Assembly: GCA_964560975.1 (NCBI GenBank)
Contig: CAZLNE010000115.1
Span: forward strand, 1-6,061
Direction of reading: 5' to 3'
DNA: 6,061 nucleotides
Source: JAAZLA01 sp964560975
Lineage (GTDB): Bacteria; Spirochaetota; Spirochaetia; Treponematales; Treponemataceae
Below are positions 4,254 through 6,061 of the stretch, in pieces. Both the position numbers and the translations under genes were made by a program. Positions within the stretch are counted from its first letter, which is position 1, and each line of letters starts with the position of its first letter. The notes under the pieces were generated by a model. It was not told the DNA's origin. It saw only the letters and a list, made by a program, of their open reading frames with translations, and made no database searches.

Positions 4254-6061
4254 TTGAAACATTCAGACTCAACAAACCCCTTAATCCGTAACATTGCAAT
4301 AATTGCGCACGTAGATCACGGAAAAACAACCTTAGTAGATGCAATGCTCAGCCAGTCGGGCGCATTCCGCGAAGGCAAAGATATGCCCGAACGCATGATG
4401 GACAGCATGGATCTTGAAAAAGAACGGGGAATAACAATTGCTGCAAAAAATTGCTCTGTTGTGTGGAAGGGTGTAAAAATAAATATGCTCGACACTCCCG
4501 GACACGCCGACTTCGGCGGTGAAGTAGAGAGAGCCCTTTCTATGGTTGACGGCGTCATCTTACTCGTCGATGCTTCCGAAGGTCCCCTGCCTCAGACAAG
4601 GTTCGTTCTTGGTAAAGCTCTAGATCTGGGAAGATCTGTCATTGTACTCGTTAATAAAATAGATAGAAACGATGCACGCTGTGCAGAAGTCTTAAGCGAT
4701 GTGTATGATTTATTCATAGACCTTGGAGCTAACGATGCACAACTGGATTTTCCATTATTATATGCAGTGGGAAAAAGGGGTATTGTAAACGTATCTTTAG
4801 AAGACAATTTTGAATCCGGTAACCTTAACCCTCTCTTTGACATGATTATAGAAAAAATACCTGCTCCCTCTTATATTTCTACCGAGCCCTTTCAAATGCT
4901 TGTGTCGGATCTTTCTTACTCAGATTTTTTTGGGCGTCAGGCTATTGGAAAAGTAATTCACGGAAAGACAAAAGCAAAGGATGCTCTCGTTTGTTTGGGA
5001 GATAATGGTGCAGTCAATAATCTAAGTGTTACAAAACTGCAAACCTACGAGGGAATAAAACTGATTGACACAGACAGTGCAGAAAGCGGCGACATCATAG
5101 TGCTCTCGGGAATTGCGGATGTAAAAATCGGCGACACCATTTGCACACGGGATGCGCCAAAAGCTCTTCCCCGGATCGTTATTGATGAACCGACTGTGTC
5201 TATGCGCTTCTCTGTTAATACATCTCCCATTGCAGGAACAGAAGGTAAAAATCCGACTTCTACCATACTTCTTGAACGCTTAAAAAAAGAAACTCTTAAA
5301 AATGTTTCTCTTCAGGTAGATGAAGAAAACAGAGGCGGCGGCTTTCTCGTTCGAGCGCGAGGCGAGTTTCAATTGGTTATTCTTATTGAAACTCTTAGAA
5401 GAGAAGGATTTGAACTTGGTGTAACAAGACCGGAAGTTATTTTTAAGCACATAGACGGAAAAAAAATGGAACCCATTGAGCATGTCTACATCGATTGTGC
5501 AGAAGTGTATGCAGGAAACGTTACCATGAAATTAAATGGACACAAGGGTAGAATGCTTGCCTATACAAGTCAAGCTGGAGGACGTGTGCACTTGGAGTTT
5601 TCTGTTCCAGCCCGCGCACTCCTTGGGTATAGAGATCAATTTCTTACAGACACCAAGGGAACAGGAATAATGAATACCATTTTTTCAGGCTTTGAAGACT
5701 ACCGCGGAGATTTTGACGAATTTACAAACGGCTTTCTTGTTTCTGACCATAACGGAGTGGGTGTTACCTACGGGCTCTTCCATCTTGAACCCCACGGATA
5801 TTTGTATATTGTTGCAGGCGATCCTGTGTACGAGGGAATGATTATAGGTCAGCATAACCTCCGCTATGATCTTGTGGTAAACCCGTCCAAAGAGAAAAAA
5901 CTTTCGAACATGAGATCTACTTCAAAAGATGAAGCCTTAACCCTTACACCTATACAGCCCATGACATTAGAACGGGCTATTCTCCTTTTGCAGGAAGAAG
6001 AAATGGTTGAAGTTACGCCTAAATCTATCCGTATTCGTAAGGTAATTCTCAGTGAACTGGA
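4254..6061 (+). CDS. typA: Ribosome-associated GTPase TypA/BipA, last residues cut by window edge
   Basis: A translational GTPase of the EF-G/LepA class that binds the 70S ribosome. In E. coli it supports 50S assembly and growth in cold or stress. I read 602 codons without interruption; E. coli BipA has about 607, so only a few residues are missing. G1 is AHVDHGKT (18-25), switch I ends in RGIT (58-61), G3 is DTPGH (80-84) and G4 is NKID (134-137). The G5 site reads YAVGK (170-174), where E. coli has YASAL, a departure from the usual Ser-Ala. The beta-barrel domain begins near PFQM (212), domain III at EPTVSM (312-317), and RREGFEL (382-388) and RPEVIF (392-397) follow. The BipA-specific C-terminal part carries LLGYRDQF, YEGMIIGQH (526-534), LSNMR (550-554) and VEVTPKSIRIRK (585-596). 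These last motifs separate it from EF-G and LepA. It starts with TTG, as fixed by the ribosome binding site, so initiation may be modest. Confidence 0.97.
   Translation, partial: MKHSDSTNPLIRNIAIIAHVDHGKTTLVDAMLSQSGAFREGKDMPERMMDSMDLEKERGITIAAKNCSVVWKGVKINMLDTPGHADFGGEVERALSMVDGVILLVDASEGPLPQTRFVLGKALDLGRSVIVLVNKIDRNDARCAEVLSDVYDLFIDLGANDAQLDFPLLYAVGKRGIVNVSLEDNFESGNLNPLFDMIIEKIPAPSYISTEPFQMLVSDLSYSDFFGRQAIGKVIHGKTKAKDALVCLGDNGAVNNLSVTKLQTYEGIKLIDTDSAESGDIIVLSGIADVKIGDTICTRDAPKALPRIVIDEPTVSMRFSVNTSPIAGTEGKNPTSTILLERLKKETLKNVSLQVDEENRGGGFLVRARGEFQLVILIETLRREGFELGVTRPEVIFKHIDGKKMEPIEHVYIDCAEVYAGNVTMKLNGHKGRMLAYTSQAGGRVHLEFSVPARALLGYRDQFLTDTKGTGIMNTIFSGFEDYRGDFDEFTNGFLVSDHNGVGVTYGLFHLEPHGYLYIVAGDPVYEGMIIGQHNLRYDLVVNPSKEKKLSNMRSTSKDEALTLTPIQPMTLERAILLLQEEEMVEVTPKSIRIRKVILSEL

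Noticed and set aside
4316..5483. Several minus-strand open frames of 67-83 codons inside typA
   Set aside because: All are antisense to a continuous, well-conserved TypA frame.

Overview
The window reads as bacterial chromosome, compact and moderately AT-rich. No gene in it diagnoses a taxon. The style of the intergenic repeats and the divergent MetRS-like protein remind me of host-associated treponemes (Spirochaetota), but this is an impression, not something the sequence proves.

Layout. (1) 1-1985, minus strand: a methionyl-tRNA synthetase-family gene, open for 661 codons without a stop or frameshift and cut at its C-terminus by the window edge. Its signature HIGH motif is intact, but the KMSKS loop and several methionine-pocket positions depart from the canonical enzyme. 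(2) 1986-2369: a divergent intergenic region with a candidate minus-strand promoter for the synthetase, repeat copy A (2084-2221 plus a decayed tail to about 2256), a candidate plus-strand promoter and a small hairpin. (3) 2370-2924, plus strand: a Nudix hydrolase whose last 15 codons and stop codon come from repeat sequence. (4) 2875-3089: a short repeat array made of a truncated unit end, a full 138-bp unit (copy B) and a 59-bp unit head (copy C). (5) 3133-4140, plus strand: an alpha/beta hydrolase with an N-terminal membrane anchor. (6) 4254-6061, plus strand: the ribosome-associated GTPase TypA/BipA, starting at TTG and lacking only its last few residues.

How the parts relate. The synthetase and TypA are translation-related, but they sit at opposite ends on opposite strands and nothing indicates a shared operon. 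The Nudix gene lies between two direct repeats that match at 137 of 138 positions, 809 bp apart. It therefore looks like an accessory cassette that homologous recombination could delete or duplicate. No transposase, integrase, CRISPR array, RNA gene or phage gene was found. The two points most worth a second look are the repeat-bracketed Nudix gene with its repeat-encoded tail, and the altered active site of the MetRS-like protein.
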